Source: Lentzea xinjiangensis
GTDB lineage: Bacteria; Actinomycetota; Actinomycetes; Mycobacteriales; Pseudonocardiaceae
Length of the DNA stretch: 64,000 nt
Reading direction: 5' to 3'
Assembly: GCF_900110955.1 (NCBI RefSeq)
Contig: NZ_FOFR01000004.1
Span: 133,290 to 197,289, forward strand
The notes beneath the pieces were generated by a model. That model made no database searches. It was not told where the DNA came from and was given only the letters and a program-made list of their open reading frames with translations. The position numbers and the translations under genes are program-made. Below are positions 54,406 through 62,475 of the stretch, one piece after another. Every line of letters begins with the position of its first letter. The first letter of the stretch is position 1.

Positions 54406-56661
54406 CTAGCTCAGGGGCAGCGGGATCTCGGCGCGCAGCCGGTAGGTGTGCTCGGGCGTGAGACCGGCGTGCAGGTCACCGCCCAGCGCGCGGACGCGCG
54501 TGGTGAGGTTGTCGATGCCGCTGCCGTCGGGGGACCTCCGCTCGACCGTGATCCCGTCGTTGACGATGTCCATCGTGACCAGGTGCCGTGAGCTCGAGAG
54601 CACGATCTCGCAGTGCTCGGCCTTGCTGTGCCGCAGGAGGTTCGTGACGCCCTCGCGCAGCACCGTCGCGAGCGTCACCTTCACCTCCTTGGGGAGCTGG
54701 TCGCACGCGTCGATCTTGACGGTGACGTCGATGTCGGCCGCGGACAGCAGCGCCTGCGCCGACTGGGTCTCCTCGTCGAACGACAGCTCGCGGTAGCTCA
54801 GCGCCACGGACCGCACGTCCGCCAGCGCCTGCCGGGAGATCTCCAGCACCTCCGTGAGCTCCTGCCGGGCCCGGGCCGGGTCGACGGTGAGGAGCCGGTG
54901 CGTGAGCTCGCTCTTCAGGGTGATCGCGGACAGGCTGTAGCCGAGCAGGTCGTGCAGGTCGCGGGCGAACCGCAACCGCTCCTGCGTCACCGCCGCCGTC
55001 GCGAGCTCCTCGCGCGCCTCGTGGAGCTGCATCACCATCGACCGCAGCCGGGTGAGCGCGTAGAGCACGAGGCCGTGGTTGGTCGTGGCCAGCACGCCGT
55101 ACGCGATGGCCACCGCGTCCTCGCCGAGCGCGCCGTAGACGACGCCCTGCAGGACGACCACCGAGAAGAACGCGATCCACCCGGCCCGGCGGGGCAGCAG
55201 CAGCGCTCCCGCTCCGGCGAGGAAGCCGGGGACGCCCGCGAGGTAGGGGTTGCCGAACACCAGCGGCGGCACGTACACGCAGATCGCCAGCCCGGTGAGC
55301 ACCGCGACGCGCTGAGCCAGGCTCAGCCGGACGTGCGGGCGGATCACCACACCGAGCACGAGCGCGACGGTGCCGGCGATCCCGGCCGCGGTGACCTCGA
55401 CCCCGGTCACCGCGATCGGGTAGTACGTCACCAGCGTCATCGCCATCGCCGCGTACCCGATGACCACGGCCGTGAGCAGCACCTGCGCGAACCGCGTCGC
55501 GATCGGCGGGCCGGAGAAGCGCGGGGTCTTCGCCGGTTTCTCCGGCGCCGGGTCGGCCGGGACCTCGGCGTGCAGCCGGTAGGTGCCGTCCGGGGCCGCG
55601 CCGGCGAGCAGGGAACCACCGATCGCGGTGGTGCGGGTGACGAGGTTGCCCAGGCCGCTGCCGCGCTCGGTCCCCGGCTCGGCGGGCGCTCCGTCGTTGA
55701 CGATGTCGATCGACGCCAGCCGGTCCGTGCCGGTGATCGTGATCGTGCAGCGGGTGGCCTCGCTGTGCCGCAGCAGGTTCGTCACGCCCTCGCGCAGCAC
55801 CGTCGCGAGCACCGTCCGGGACCGGGGGGAGAGGTCGGAGTGGTCGGTCTCGATCGTGGCCCGCACGCCCGCGGCGGTCAGCACCGAGCGCGCCGACTCG
55901 ATCTCGTCGGCCAGCGACAGCTCGCGGTAGCTCGACGCCACCGCACGAACGTCCGTCAGGGCCTCGCGGGCGATGCCGAGGATCTCCGCCAGCTCCCGCG
56001 CGGCGCGGTCGGTGTGGGCGCCGATCATCCGGGTCGCGAGCTCGACCTTGAGCGTGATCGCCGACAGGCTGAAGCCGAGCAGGTCGTGCAGGTCGCGGGC
56101 GAACCTCAGCCGTTCCTGCGACACCGCGAGGTCGGCGAGCTCGGAGCGGGCGGTCTCCAGCTGCTTGACCAGCGTCGGGAGCCGGGACAGGCCGTAGACG
56201 GCCATGCCGGCGACCATCGCCGACACCACGTGGTAGGCGAGCTGGGCGGGGTCGCTGACGTACTGCGACCTGATCGCGCCGTTGCTGAGCGCCACCGCGG
56301 CGAACACGAACCACCGCACCCGGCCGGGCAGCACCAGCAGCGCGCTGCCCGCCAGGAAGCCGGGCATGCCCGCCCAGGCGTTCGGGAAGAAGGAGTAGGG
56401 CACGTAGACCAGTCCGGCCATCACGCCCAGCGCCGCGTACGACTTGGCCGAACGCAGGTTCGAGCCCGGTCTGCTGAAGACCCGCAACTGCAGGTACCCG
56501 ATCGTGAGCAGGCAGGCGAGAGAACCCGTGATGCGCGTGGGGGTCGGGCCGGCCTGCAGCACGTAGGAGAAGGCGTTGGTGAGGTAGTTGGCGAACACCA
56601 CGCTGATGACGACGTACGCCAAACGACGGGACACCGACGAGCGTTCCTGTCGTAGCGTCAC
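54406..56661 (-). CDS. Tandem double DesK-type histidine kinase in one polypeptide
   Basis: 751 aa from GTG 56661 (GGGAG nine bases upstream; an in-frame ATG at 56754 has no ribosome site). Two complete kinases follow each other. First: membrane helices, phosphoacceptor FARDLHDLLGFSLSAITLK (about residue 200) and N box REGVTNLLRHSEA. Second, after about residue 390: membrane helices, FARDLHDLLGYSLSAITLK and REGVTNLLRHSKA. The second GxG lid is GSGIDNL against GSGLGNL. Each half resembles the kinase at 22569. It may form an intramolecular pseudo-dimer. The neighbour at 52017 is the likely regulator partner. Confidence 0.88.
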   Translation of the reverse strand: MTLRQERSSVSRRLAYVVISVVFANYLTNAFSYVLQAGPTPTRITGSLACLLTIGYLQLRVFSRPGSNLRSAKSYAALGVMAGLVYVPYSFFPNAWAGMPGFLAGSALLVLPGRVRWFVFAAVALSNGAIRSQYVSDPAQLAYHVVSAMVAGMAVYGLSRLPTLVKQLETARSELADLAVSQERLRFARDLHDLLGFSLSAITLKVELATRMIGAHTDRAARELAEILGIAREALTDVRAVASSYRELSLADEIESARSVLTAAGVRATIETDHSDLSPRSRTVLATVLREGVTNLLRHSEATRCTITITGTDRLASIDIVNDGAPAEPGTERGSGLGNLVTRTTAIGGSLLAGAAPDGTYRLHAEVPADPAPEKPAKTPRFSGPPIATRFAQVLLTAVVIGYAAMAMTLVTYYPIAVTGVEVTAAGIAGTVALVLGVVIRPHVRLSLAQRVAVLTGLAICVYVPPLVFGNPYLAGVPGFLAGAGALLLPRRAGWIAFFSVVVLQGVVYGALGEDAVAIAYGVLATTNHGLVLYALTRLRSMVMQLHEAREELATAAVTQERLRFARDLHDLLGYSLSAITLKSELTHRLLTVDPARARQELTEVLEISRQALADVRSVALSYRELSFDEETQSAQALLSAADIDVTVKIDACDQLPKEVKVTLATVLREGVTNLLRHSKAEHCEIVLSSSRHLVTMDIVNDGITVERRSPDGSGIDNLTTRVRALGGDLHAGLTPEHTYRLRAEIPLPLS

Positions 56662-56763
56662 AGCAGCAGCTCCCACGCGAGGGTCGGGACGCGGCAATGA
56701 TACGGGCGTGTCCTGGGAAATCTCGCTTTTCGGGATCCCCGATCGGAGCAACATGACGGCTGC

Positions 56764-57408
56764 TCAACACCTCGCCGGGACGACGAGCCCGGCCCCGGCG
56801 AGGTAGGCGACGACGTCGGCGACCAGGGTCTTCTCGACCTGCAACGCTTCCGCCACCGCGGCGACCGTGCTCCGCGCGTCCAGCAGCGACTTCGCGATCT
56901 CCGTCGCCGGCGCGCCGTGCAGGATCACCTGGTAGGCGAGACCGGGACACGCCAGCGCCTGGTCTCCGTTGAGCCGCTCGATCTCGGTGCCCCGCCGCAT
57001 GGTGACGAGCTCGTCGTCGCCCAGCGGCGGCAACGCGAAGATGGCGTCCCGCGTCACCGCGACGACCGAGAGGATCGGCCCGGCACCGTCGTTGAGCCCG
57101 AGCGACGGCACGACGCAGCCCCCCAGCTGGTCGAGCGTGTTCTTGAGCTTGCGCCAGATGAGGCACGGCCCGGAGCCGGTCTTCCAGCGCACGAAGTTCT
57201 CGTGCAGGGCGGAGATGTTCTCCAGCGCGACCGGTCCCAGGCTCATGCGGTGCAACGCCTCGCGCACGAGGGGGCTGGTGTCCTCGATCTCGATCGTGCC
57301 CCACCTCCCGTGCACGGTGAGGTGCTCGCTCCCCTCGTCGACGAACGCGTCCTCCAGCAACGACCACAGCGGCCGGCCGGCCGGGATGTGCGACCGGGTG
57401 GGAACCAC
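56764..57408 (-). CDS. SagB-like protein lacking the flavin oxidoreductase domain
   Basis: 214 aa from GTG 57408 (GGAGG six bases upstream). The sequence WSLLEDAFVDEGSEHLTVHGRWGTIEI, LVREALHRMSLGPVALENI and the C-terminal winged-helix part (VAAVAEALQVEKTLVADVVAYLAGAGLVV) resembles the N-terminal region of actinobacterial SagB/ThcOx azoline dehydrogenases. The following nitroreductase-like FMN domain is absent; the frame ends cleanly. It may bind the precursor or the cyclodehydratase without oxidising azolines. Operon with the YcaO gene 19 bp upstream. Confidence 0.65.
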   Translation of the reverse strand: MVPTRSHIPAGRPLWSLLEDAFVDEGSEHLTVHGRWGTIEIEDTSPLVREALHRMSLGPVALENISALHENFVRWKTGSGPCLIWRKLKNTLDQLGGCVVPSLGLNDGAGPILSVVAVTRDAIFALPPLGDDELVTMRRGTEIERLNGDQALACPGLAYQVILHGAPATEIAKSLLDARSTVAAVAEALQVEKTLVADVVAYLAGAGLVVPARC

Positions 57409-57427
57409 AGCGCCTCCGCTCTGGCAG

Positions 57428-59686
57428 CTACATGAACAGTGGGATGGGGTTCAGCTCGTCGTAGCGGTGGGGACGGGACAACAGCCCCAGTTGTACGGGA
57501 ACGTCGTAGAGGCGCCCTTGAGCGAACCTCGACCAGAAGTGCCGCAGTCCCGGCACGACCACCCGGACCACGGGAAGCCCGAAGTCGGGCCTGGTCTGGT
57601 CGAGGGCCAGCAGCTCCATCCCGCGCGCTTCGAGGGTGTGCTGGATGGAGCGGATGTCGTCGACCAGGTCGCCGCGGTGCGTGTAGCCGTGGTGCAGCAC
57701 GTCGCGCGCGGGCCGGGTGGGGTCGGGGCGCAGCCACGGGTGGTCGGAGACCTTGGTGTCCTCGAACCATCGTCGCACGTCGACGTCGAGCGTGCGCGGA
57801 TCGGCGGACCCGCACACCATCGGCATGCACTGGTTCAGCTCGGTGAGCGCCCGGCGCGCGGCGATCCGCGGGTCGAGGTGCGCTCCGCAGCCGAGCACGA
57901 CGTCCTCGCGCGGTCCGCCGTCCGTGCGGCGGGAGACCGCGACCATGACCGGTACGCCGAGGTCCGCCGTGACGTCGAGCAGCCAGACCTCGCGGCCGAG
58001 GCTCGCGTGCACCTCGTCGTTCTTGCTGATCCACGGGTCCTGGAACGAGTCGAGGTCCACGCCGGGCATCGGGATGCGGTTGTACCACCAGATGGCGACC
58101 GCGTCGCGTTCGACGAGTTCCAGGAGTCCTTGCAGCACAGCGTCTTCCAGGCTGCTGCCGGCGGCGCACCCGTTGGAGTTCGACGTGACGCTCGGCGGAC
58201 AGGGGGCGCCGAAGTAGAGCATGCCGGTGGGGAGGAGCTTGTGCCGCTGCTCGGTGAACGACCACAGCGGGGTCCAGTCCATCACCTCGTCGTCGTCGAA
58301 CGGGGCGGTGACGTGCTGGAAGCTCGAGTGGGCCGCGTTCCACGCCTCGCGGCCCGTGAACTGGCGCGGGTGGTAGTGCTGCACGGTGTCGGGGTGGATC
58401 GCGCGCTCGCCCAGCGAGCGGTAGGAGCCTCGCACCACGGCCTCGTCGCCGACGAAGGAGCCGCTGCGCCGTTCGACGGCCTCGCACAGCGCGCCGACCT
58501 GGGCGTCGAGCGCCGTCACGCCCTTGCCGCCGGTGTCCGCGCGCAACGCCGACCGCAGCCCTTCGATGCCGTCCCCCGCGGCGATGTTCGAGCCGGACCG
58601 GAAGGAGTTGAAGAACTCGGGACCGTTGTCGTCGCGGCGGATCTCCTTCACGATCCCGGTGACCGGGCCGATCAGGTGCCGGTAGGTGTCGAGCACCTCC
58701 TGCGGCGGCGACGACCGGTGGCCGCCGCCGTCGCAGGAGTGCTTCGCGCGGCTGGTGAGCTCGACCGGCTCGAACGCCCTGCGCGCGACGATCCCGGGGT
58801 CGCCGCAGCCCGAGCACTGCGGGCGGACCCGCACGTCGTGCTGCGTGACCTGCATGGTCAGGCTGTCGTAGCTCCAGATGGACCGCTGGGTGTCCTGGCG
58901 GATGCCGGCGAGCCACTTGGCGGTCTCCACCGACGCGATCTCCAGCGCCATCGCGGTGAGCGACGGCAGTCCGATGAGCGGCCGCGGCGCGGGACCCCGT
59001 TGTCCGCACCGCCGCCTCACGTGCGCCTCGGCCTTGCGGTTGGCCGACAGCCGGGCCGCCAGGCAGCGCCAGCACGGGCCGTCGCCCGGGGTGAAGAAGG
59101 GGCCGACGGACACCTCCGCCCCCACGGGCTTGACCAGCAGCCACGGCTTGCCCGCCGCGCGGTGCGCGTCGTCGATGTCGCGGAGCTCGGACGCCAGGTA
59201 GTCGGCACACGCCACGACCGTCAGGTCACCATTCCCCGAGGTGACGGTGAGCTCGTTGCGGTGCAGGGCGTCGACGAGCGCTTCGCGGTCGATGTCGCCG
59301 ATCGTGACGACCGAGACGAGCGACGTCGTTGTCGCCGTCACGGCGTCCGCGGGGTCGAGGCCCGCCGCGTCCCAGTAGGCGAGGGTGGCCTCGGCCGAGC
59401 AGTCCTCGTCCTCGCCCCGCCGCCCGATCAGTCCCGCCGCGGCGAGCCTGGTGAGCATGCGGCCGACCACGTCGGCCGTCAGGCCGGCGGGCAGGTCGCG
59501 CAGCAGGGCCGCGAGGTCGCGGGTGCCGTCGAGCAGCGGCGCCAGTGACTCGACGTGGGGGCCCTGGATCGCGGTGACCCCAGACTCCCCGATCAGGTAC
59601 ACGGCCTCACCCCGCACGATCTGCGGGCGGAGGTGGCGCCGGAAGCCGATGCGGTGCGCGTCCGGCTCGGCCAGCTCGGGTCTCAT
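57428..59686 (-). CDS. TOMM cyclodehydratase: RRE / E1-like / YcaO fusion
   Basis: 752 aa. Residues 1-90: winged helix (RRE-like, binds leader peptide; HRIGFRRHLRPQIVRGEAVYLIGE). About 110-290: ThiF/E1-like with zinc cysteines CWRCLAARLSANRKAE and CSGCGDPG. About 310-752: YcaO with the ATP motifs GGKGVTALDAQVGALCEAVER, SNGCAAGSSLEDAVLQGLLELVERDA and GCGAHLDPRIAARRALTEL. The C-terminal LNPIPLFM resembles the proline-rich tail of azoline-forming YcaOs. It would use ATP to turn Cys, Ser or Thr of a peptide into azolines. Start ATG 59686 overlaps the small peptide gene by ATGA. Confidence 0.92.
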   Translation of the reverse strand: MRPELAEPDAHRIGFRRHLRPQIVRGEAVYLIGESGVTAIQGPHVESLAPLLDGTRDLAALLRDLPAGLTADVVGRMLTRLAAAGLIGRRGEDEDCSAEATLAYWDAAGLDPADAVTATTTSLVSVVTIGDIDREALVDALHRNELTVTSGNGDLTVVACADYLASELRDIDDAHRAAGKPWLLVKPVGAEVSVGPFFTPGDGPCWRCLAARLSANRKAEAHVRRRCGQRGPAPRPLIGLPSLTAMALEIASVETAKWLAGIRQDTQRSIWSYDSLTMQVTQHDVRVRPQCSGCGDPGIVARRAFEPVELTSRAKHSCDGGGHRSSPPQEVLDTYRHLIGPVTGIVKEIRRDDNGPEFFNSFRSGSNIAAGDGIEGLRSALRADTGGKGVTALDAQVGALCEAVERRSGSFVGDEAVVRGSYRSLGERAIHPDTVQHYHPRQFTGREAWNAAHSSFQHVTAPFDDDEVMDWTPLWSFTEQRHKLLPTGMLYFGAPCPPSVTSNSNGCAAGSSLEDAVLQGLLELVERDAVAIWWYNRIPMPGVDLDSFQDPWISKNDEVHASLGREVWLLDVTADLGVPVMVAVSRRTDGGPREDVVLGCGAHLDPRIAARRALTELNQCMPMVCGSADPRTLDVDVRRWFEDTKVSDHPWLRPDPTRPARDVLHHGYTHRGDLVDDIRSIQHTLEARGMELLALDQTRPDFGLPVVRVVVPGLRHFWSRFAQGRLYDVPVQLGLLSRPHRYDELNPIPLFM

Positions 59687-59862
59687 GCCGCGAGGACTTC
59701 GTCGGTCGCGCGGTACGTGCCGGGCGAGCAGGTCGTCCAGATGATGCCGGTGAACCAGTCCATCGAGGCCTCACGGTCGAACTGGTAGATCTTCATGTCG
59801 TCGGAGTCGTCGGCGGTCGCGGAGGCCGGGGTAAGACGCTCCAGGGTGGCGGTGGGGAACAT
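59683..59862 (-). CDS. Candidate RiPP precursor peptide
   Basis: 59 aa, ATG 59862 to TGA 59683-59685; the TGA overlaps the ATG of the YcaO gene (ATGA), so translation is coupled. The N-terminal half is acidic and leader-like (ASATADDSDDMKIYQFD). The C-terminal half is hydrophobic and ends WTTCSPGTYRATDEVLAA, with one Cys next to Thr and Ser residues that a YcaO enzyme could cyclise. An internal ATG would give a 37-residue form. No clear GGAGG is seen before ATG 59862. I recognise no known RiPP class. Confidence 0.7.
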   Translation of the reverse strand: MFPTATLERLTPASATADDSDDMKIYQFDREASMDWFTGIIWTTCSPGTYRATDEVLAA

Positions 59863-60072
59863 TTGCGTCTCCGATGTTTGGGGCCGGTTCGTCGTGGGTA
59901 ATCATGCGGATCCGCGCTAATGGCCCGGTAGTTACCGGCTAATGCGCCCCCGTATGAAGTTTTCATACCCGGCACGGGCAGAACTCACCTGACATCGATG
60001 GCCTGTGCACTAACGCGCTCCCGTTGGGCCGAGCAGACTAATGGTGTGCTCGGAACCGAAGGAGGGGTCGCG
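59863..60072. promoter_or_regulatory. Divergent promoter of the RiPP operon and second SARP, candidate SARP box
   Basis: A direct repeat GCTAATG occurs at 59916 and 59938, exactly 22 bp apart, which is two helix turns and fits binding by SARP activators. Between the copies lies an inverted repeat CCGGTAGTTACCGG (59925-59938), and next to them another, GTATGAAGTTTTCATAC (59952-59968). The region is AT-richer than the flanks. GAAGGAGGGGTCGCG precedes the SARP start. Confidence 0.5.
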
Positions 60073-60882
60073 ATGCAGATCAAGGTCCTGGGGCCGGTGG
60101 AGGCCAAGGTGAACGGTCGCTCGGTGACACCCACCGCGGCCAAGCCACGGCAGATCCTGGCGCTGCTGGCGCTGCACTCCGGACAGGTCGTGTCCGTGCC
60201 CACGCTGATAGAGGAGCTGTGGGGCGACCGCCCGCCGCGCAGCGCCCGCACCACCCTGCAGACCTACATCCTGCAGCTGCGCAAGCTGATCGGGGACGCG
60301 CTGTCGTCGTCCGGTGAGAGCGGCGCCAAGGAGGTGCTGGTCACCCGCTACGGCGGCTACCTGCTCGACGTGCCGCCGGAGTCGGTCGACGTGCACGAGT
60401 TCGAACGCCTCGGCCGCGCCGGCCAGCAGGCCTACGACGTCGAGGACTACGCCAACGCCTCGCGGCTGCTGCGGCAGGCGCTGGAGATGTGGCGCGGCAC
60501 GGCCGTCGTGGACGTGCGGCCCGGCATGCCGCTCGGCATCGAGGTCGTGCGCCTGGAGGAGGCCCGCCTGGGCGTCCTGGAGACGCGCATCGACGCGGAG
60601 CTGCGGATGGGCAAGCACAAGGCGTTGCTCAGCGAGCTCTCCGTGCTGACCGTGCAGAACCCGATGAACGAGAACCTGTGTGCGCAGTACATGATCTCGC
60701 TCTTCCGCGCGGGCCGGCAGTGGCAGGCGCTCGACGCCTTCAAGGCTTTGCGCAACACGTTGATCGAGGAGCTCGGCGTCGAGCCCTCGTCGCGCCTGCA
60801 GGCGTTGCAGCACGCCATCCTGACGTCCGACCCGCGCCTGGACAGCGCGGAGACCCGTCAGCTGCAGCGACTGCTGGCCTGA
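60073..60882 (+). CDS. SARP-family transcriptional activator (second copy)
   Basis: 269 aa from ATG 60073. Same plan as the product of 24052-24867: MQIKVLGPVEAKVNG, KPRQILALLALHSG, LIEELWGDRPPRSARTTLQTYI, then the activation domain (FERLGRAGQQAYDVEDYANASRLL). Small ActII-ORF4-like form. It is divergent from the RiPP operon and upstream of the polyketide core genes, so it may activate both. Confidence 0.92.
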   Translation: MQIKVLGPVEAKVNGRSVTPTAAKPRQILALLALHSGQVVSVPTLIEELWGDRPPRSARTTLQTYILQLRKLIGDALSSSGESGAKEVLVTRYGGYLLDVPPESVDVHEFERLGRAGQQAYDVEDYANASRLLRQALEMWRGTAVVDVRPGMPLGIEVVRLEEARLGVLETRIDAELRMGKHKALLSELSVLTVQNPMNENLCAQYMISLFRAGRQWQALDAFKALRNTLIEELGVEPSSRLQALQHAILTSDPRLDSAETRQLQRLLA

Positions 60883-60894
60883 GCTGGGCTCCAG

Positions 60895-60928
60895 CGGCCC
60901 CCGCCACACTGTGGCGGGGGCCGTTTTT
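60895..60928 (+). terminator. Intrinsic terminator after the second SARP
   Basis: Arms CGGCCCCCGCCAC and GTGGCGGGGGCCG pair around a 3-base loop and are followed by TTTTT, a classical rho-independent form. The SARP is thus probably transcribed apart from the ACP operon. Confidence 0.88.
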
Positions 60929-61040
60929 CTTTGTGCCGCAACGGTTTCTTCGAGGACATCTCCAGTGACCCACAGCCGTGCGCTGGCAACCTCAGACGTG
61001 GGCGCGCGGAAACCGCCCGCTGGAGGAAAGGAAACTAGCC

Positions 61041-61292
61041 GTGAGCGCACTGACCATCGAGGGCCTCAAAGAGATCCTCAACGAGGCCGCGGGCGACGAC
61101 GACTCGTTCAAGCCGGGCCAGGACATTCTCGACATCCCGTTCCTCGAGCTGGGCTTCGACTCCCTCGCTCTGCTGGAGACGGTCGCGCTGATCAAGCGCA
61201 AGCACGGTGTCGCCATCGCCGACGACCAGATGGCGTACATCGAGACGCCGCGTCAGCTGCTGGACAAGGTCAACGGACAGATCGCGGCCTGA
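61041..61292 (+). CDS. Type II polyketide acyl carrier protein
   Basis: 83 aa from GTG 61041 (GGAGGAAAGGAAAC upstream). The phosphopantetheine Ser is in ELGFDSLALLETV, the LGFDSLA form of minimal-PKS ACPs. It carries the growing polyketide chain. First gene of the PKS core operon; the usual order KS-alpha/KS-beta/ACP is broken, since ACP comes before KS-alpha. Confidence 0.94.
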   Translation: MSALTIEGLKEILNEAAGDDDSFKPGQDILDIPFLELGFDSLALLETVALIKRKHGVAIADDQMAYIETPRQLLDKVNGQIAA

Positions 61293-61319
61293 CGCCGGCG
61301 AACCGGAACGGAGACGGAC

Positions 61320-62255
61320 ATGACGCACACCACCACGCACACGGTCATGATCGGGGCTCCCGCCAAGGTGGTGTACGACCTGGTCGCGGACGTGACGACC
61401 TGGCCGTACATCTTCGGACCCACGGTGCACGCCGAGGTGTTCGAACGGGACGGCTCGACCGAGCGGTTGCGGTTGCACGCGTTCGCCAACGGTGACGTGC
61501 GCACGTGGACGTCCCGGCGCCGGCTCGACCCGGCGAACCTGCACATCTCCTTCGAGCAGGAGCGTTCGGCGGCACCGGTGAAGACGATGGGTGGGGAGTG
61601 GCGGATCGTCCCGATCGCCGACTCGGCGACCCGGGTCGATCTGCTCCACCACTTCACCGCGGCGCAGCCGGAGGCGGTCGACGTCATCCTGAACGCCGTC
61701 AACAACAACAGCGAAGCCGAGCTGGCCGCGCTCAAGCGGGCGGCCGAGTACGGCGACGACTACGACAAGCTGGTGCTGTCGTTCTCCGACAGCATCACGA
61801 TCCACGCGAGCCGCAAGGACGTGTACGAGTTCCTCTACCGGTCGGACCTGTGGCCGCAGCGCCTGCCGCACGTGGCGCGGCTGGACCTCGAGGAAGCCGT
61901 CACCGGGGTGCAGTCCATGGAGATGGACACCCGCAGCCCGGACGGGTCGATCCACACCACGCACTCGGTGCGGGTCTGCACCCCGTACGAGGGCATCGTC
62001 TACAAGCAGACGCACACGCCGGCGATCATGGCGGCGCACGTCGGCAGGTGGACGTTCCGGGACATCGGTGACGGCATCGAGGCCGGGATCGAGGCGACCT
62101 CGCACCACACGGTCGTCATCCGGCCCGAGGTCGTGCCCGAGGTGCTGGGCGCCGACGGCACGGTCGAGCGCGCCCGCGAGCTCATCCGGCACGCGCTGGG
62201 CACCAACAGCCTCACGACGCTGCGGCACGCGAAGGAATTCGCGGAGAACGGGTGA
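61320..62255 (+). CDS. Di-domain polyketide aromatase/cyclase
   Basis: 311 aa. Two START-like SRPBCC domains in tandem: HTVMIGAPAKVVYDLVADVTTWPYIFGPTVHAEV (residues 1-150, in part), and SDSITIHASRKDVYEFLYRSDLWPQRLPHV (from about 155). This is the ActVII/di-domain type that forms and aromatises the first ring, usually together with a C-9 ketoreductase, which is present at 49997. It fits a reduced polyketide. Confidence 0.93.
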   Translation: MTHTTTHTVMIGAPAKVVYDLVADVTTWPYIFGPTVHAEVFERDGSTERLRLHAFANGDVRTWTSRRRLDPANLHISFEQERSAAPVKTMGGEWRIVPIADSATRVDLLHHFTAAQPEAVDVILNAVNNNSEAELAALKRAAEYGDDYDKLVLSFSDSITIHASRKDVYEFLYRSDLWPQRLPHVARLDLEEAVTGVQSMEMDTRSPDGSIHTTHSVRVCTPYEGIVYKQTHTPAIMAAHVGRWTFRDIGDGIEAGIEATSHHTVVIRPEVVPEVLGADGTVERARELIRHALGTNSLTTLRHAKEFAENG

Positions 62256-62265
62256 GGTGACCGCG

Positions 62266-62451
62266 ATGGGGCTGGGTGGCGCGGACCTGCTGACCGCCGC
62301 GGCGCGCGCCGCAAGCCGCAACGGGCTCTTCGTGGTGTCCATGTACCTGGAGAAGGCCGCGGTCGAGCACCAGCGCGAGGGGTGTCCTTCGGAGGTCGCC
62401 CCCTGCGCCTACGAGATCGAGGCCTCCCGGGTGCTCCTGTCGGGCTTTTAG
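62266..62451 (+). CDS. Small hypothetical protein in the PKS core operon
   Basis: 61 aa from ATG 62266 (GAGGTG six bases upstream); GTG 62257 is an alternative. Sequence features: helix GGADLLTAAARAASRNGLFVV, then YLEKAAVEHQ, and two Cys (REGCPSEVAPCAYEI). Not recognised. It lies between the aromatase and the citramalate-synthase-like gene with short gaps, so it is likely translated. Confidence 0.6.
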   Translation: MGLGGADLLTAAARAASRNGLFVVSMYLEKAAVEHQREGCPSEVAPCAYEIEASRVLLSGF

Positions 62452-62475
62452 CCCACGAGGCGCGTGGGGTTGCGG

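Noticed and set aside
59793..59975. A 60-codon minus-strand frame overlapping the precursor region
   Set aside because: It is proline- and arginine-rich, in another frame than the coupled peptide, and lacks coupling to the YcaO gene.
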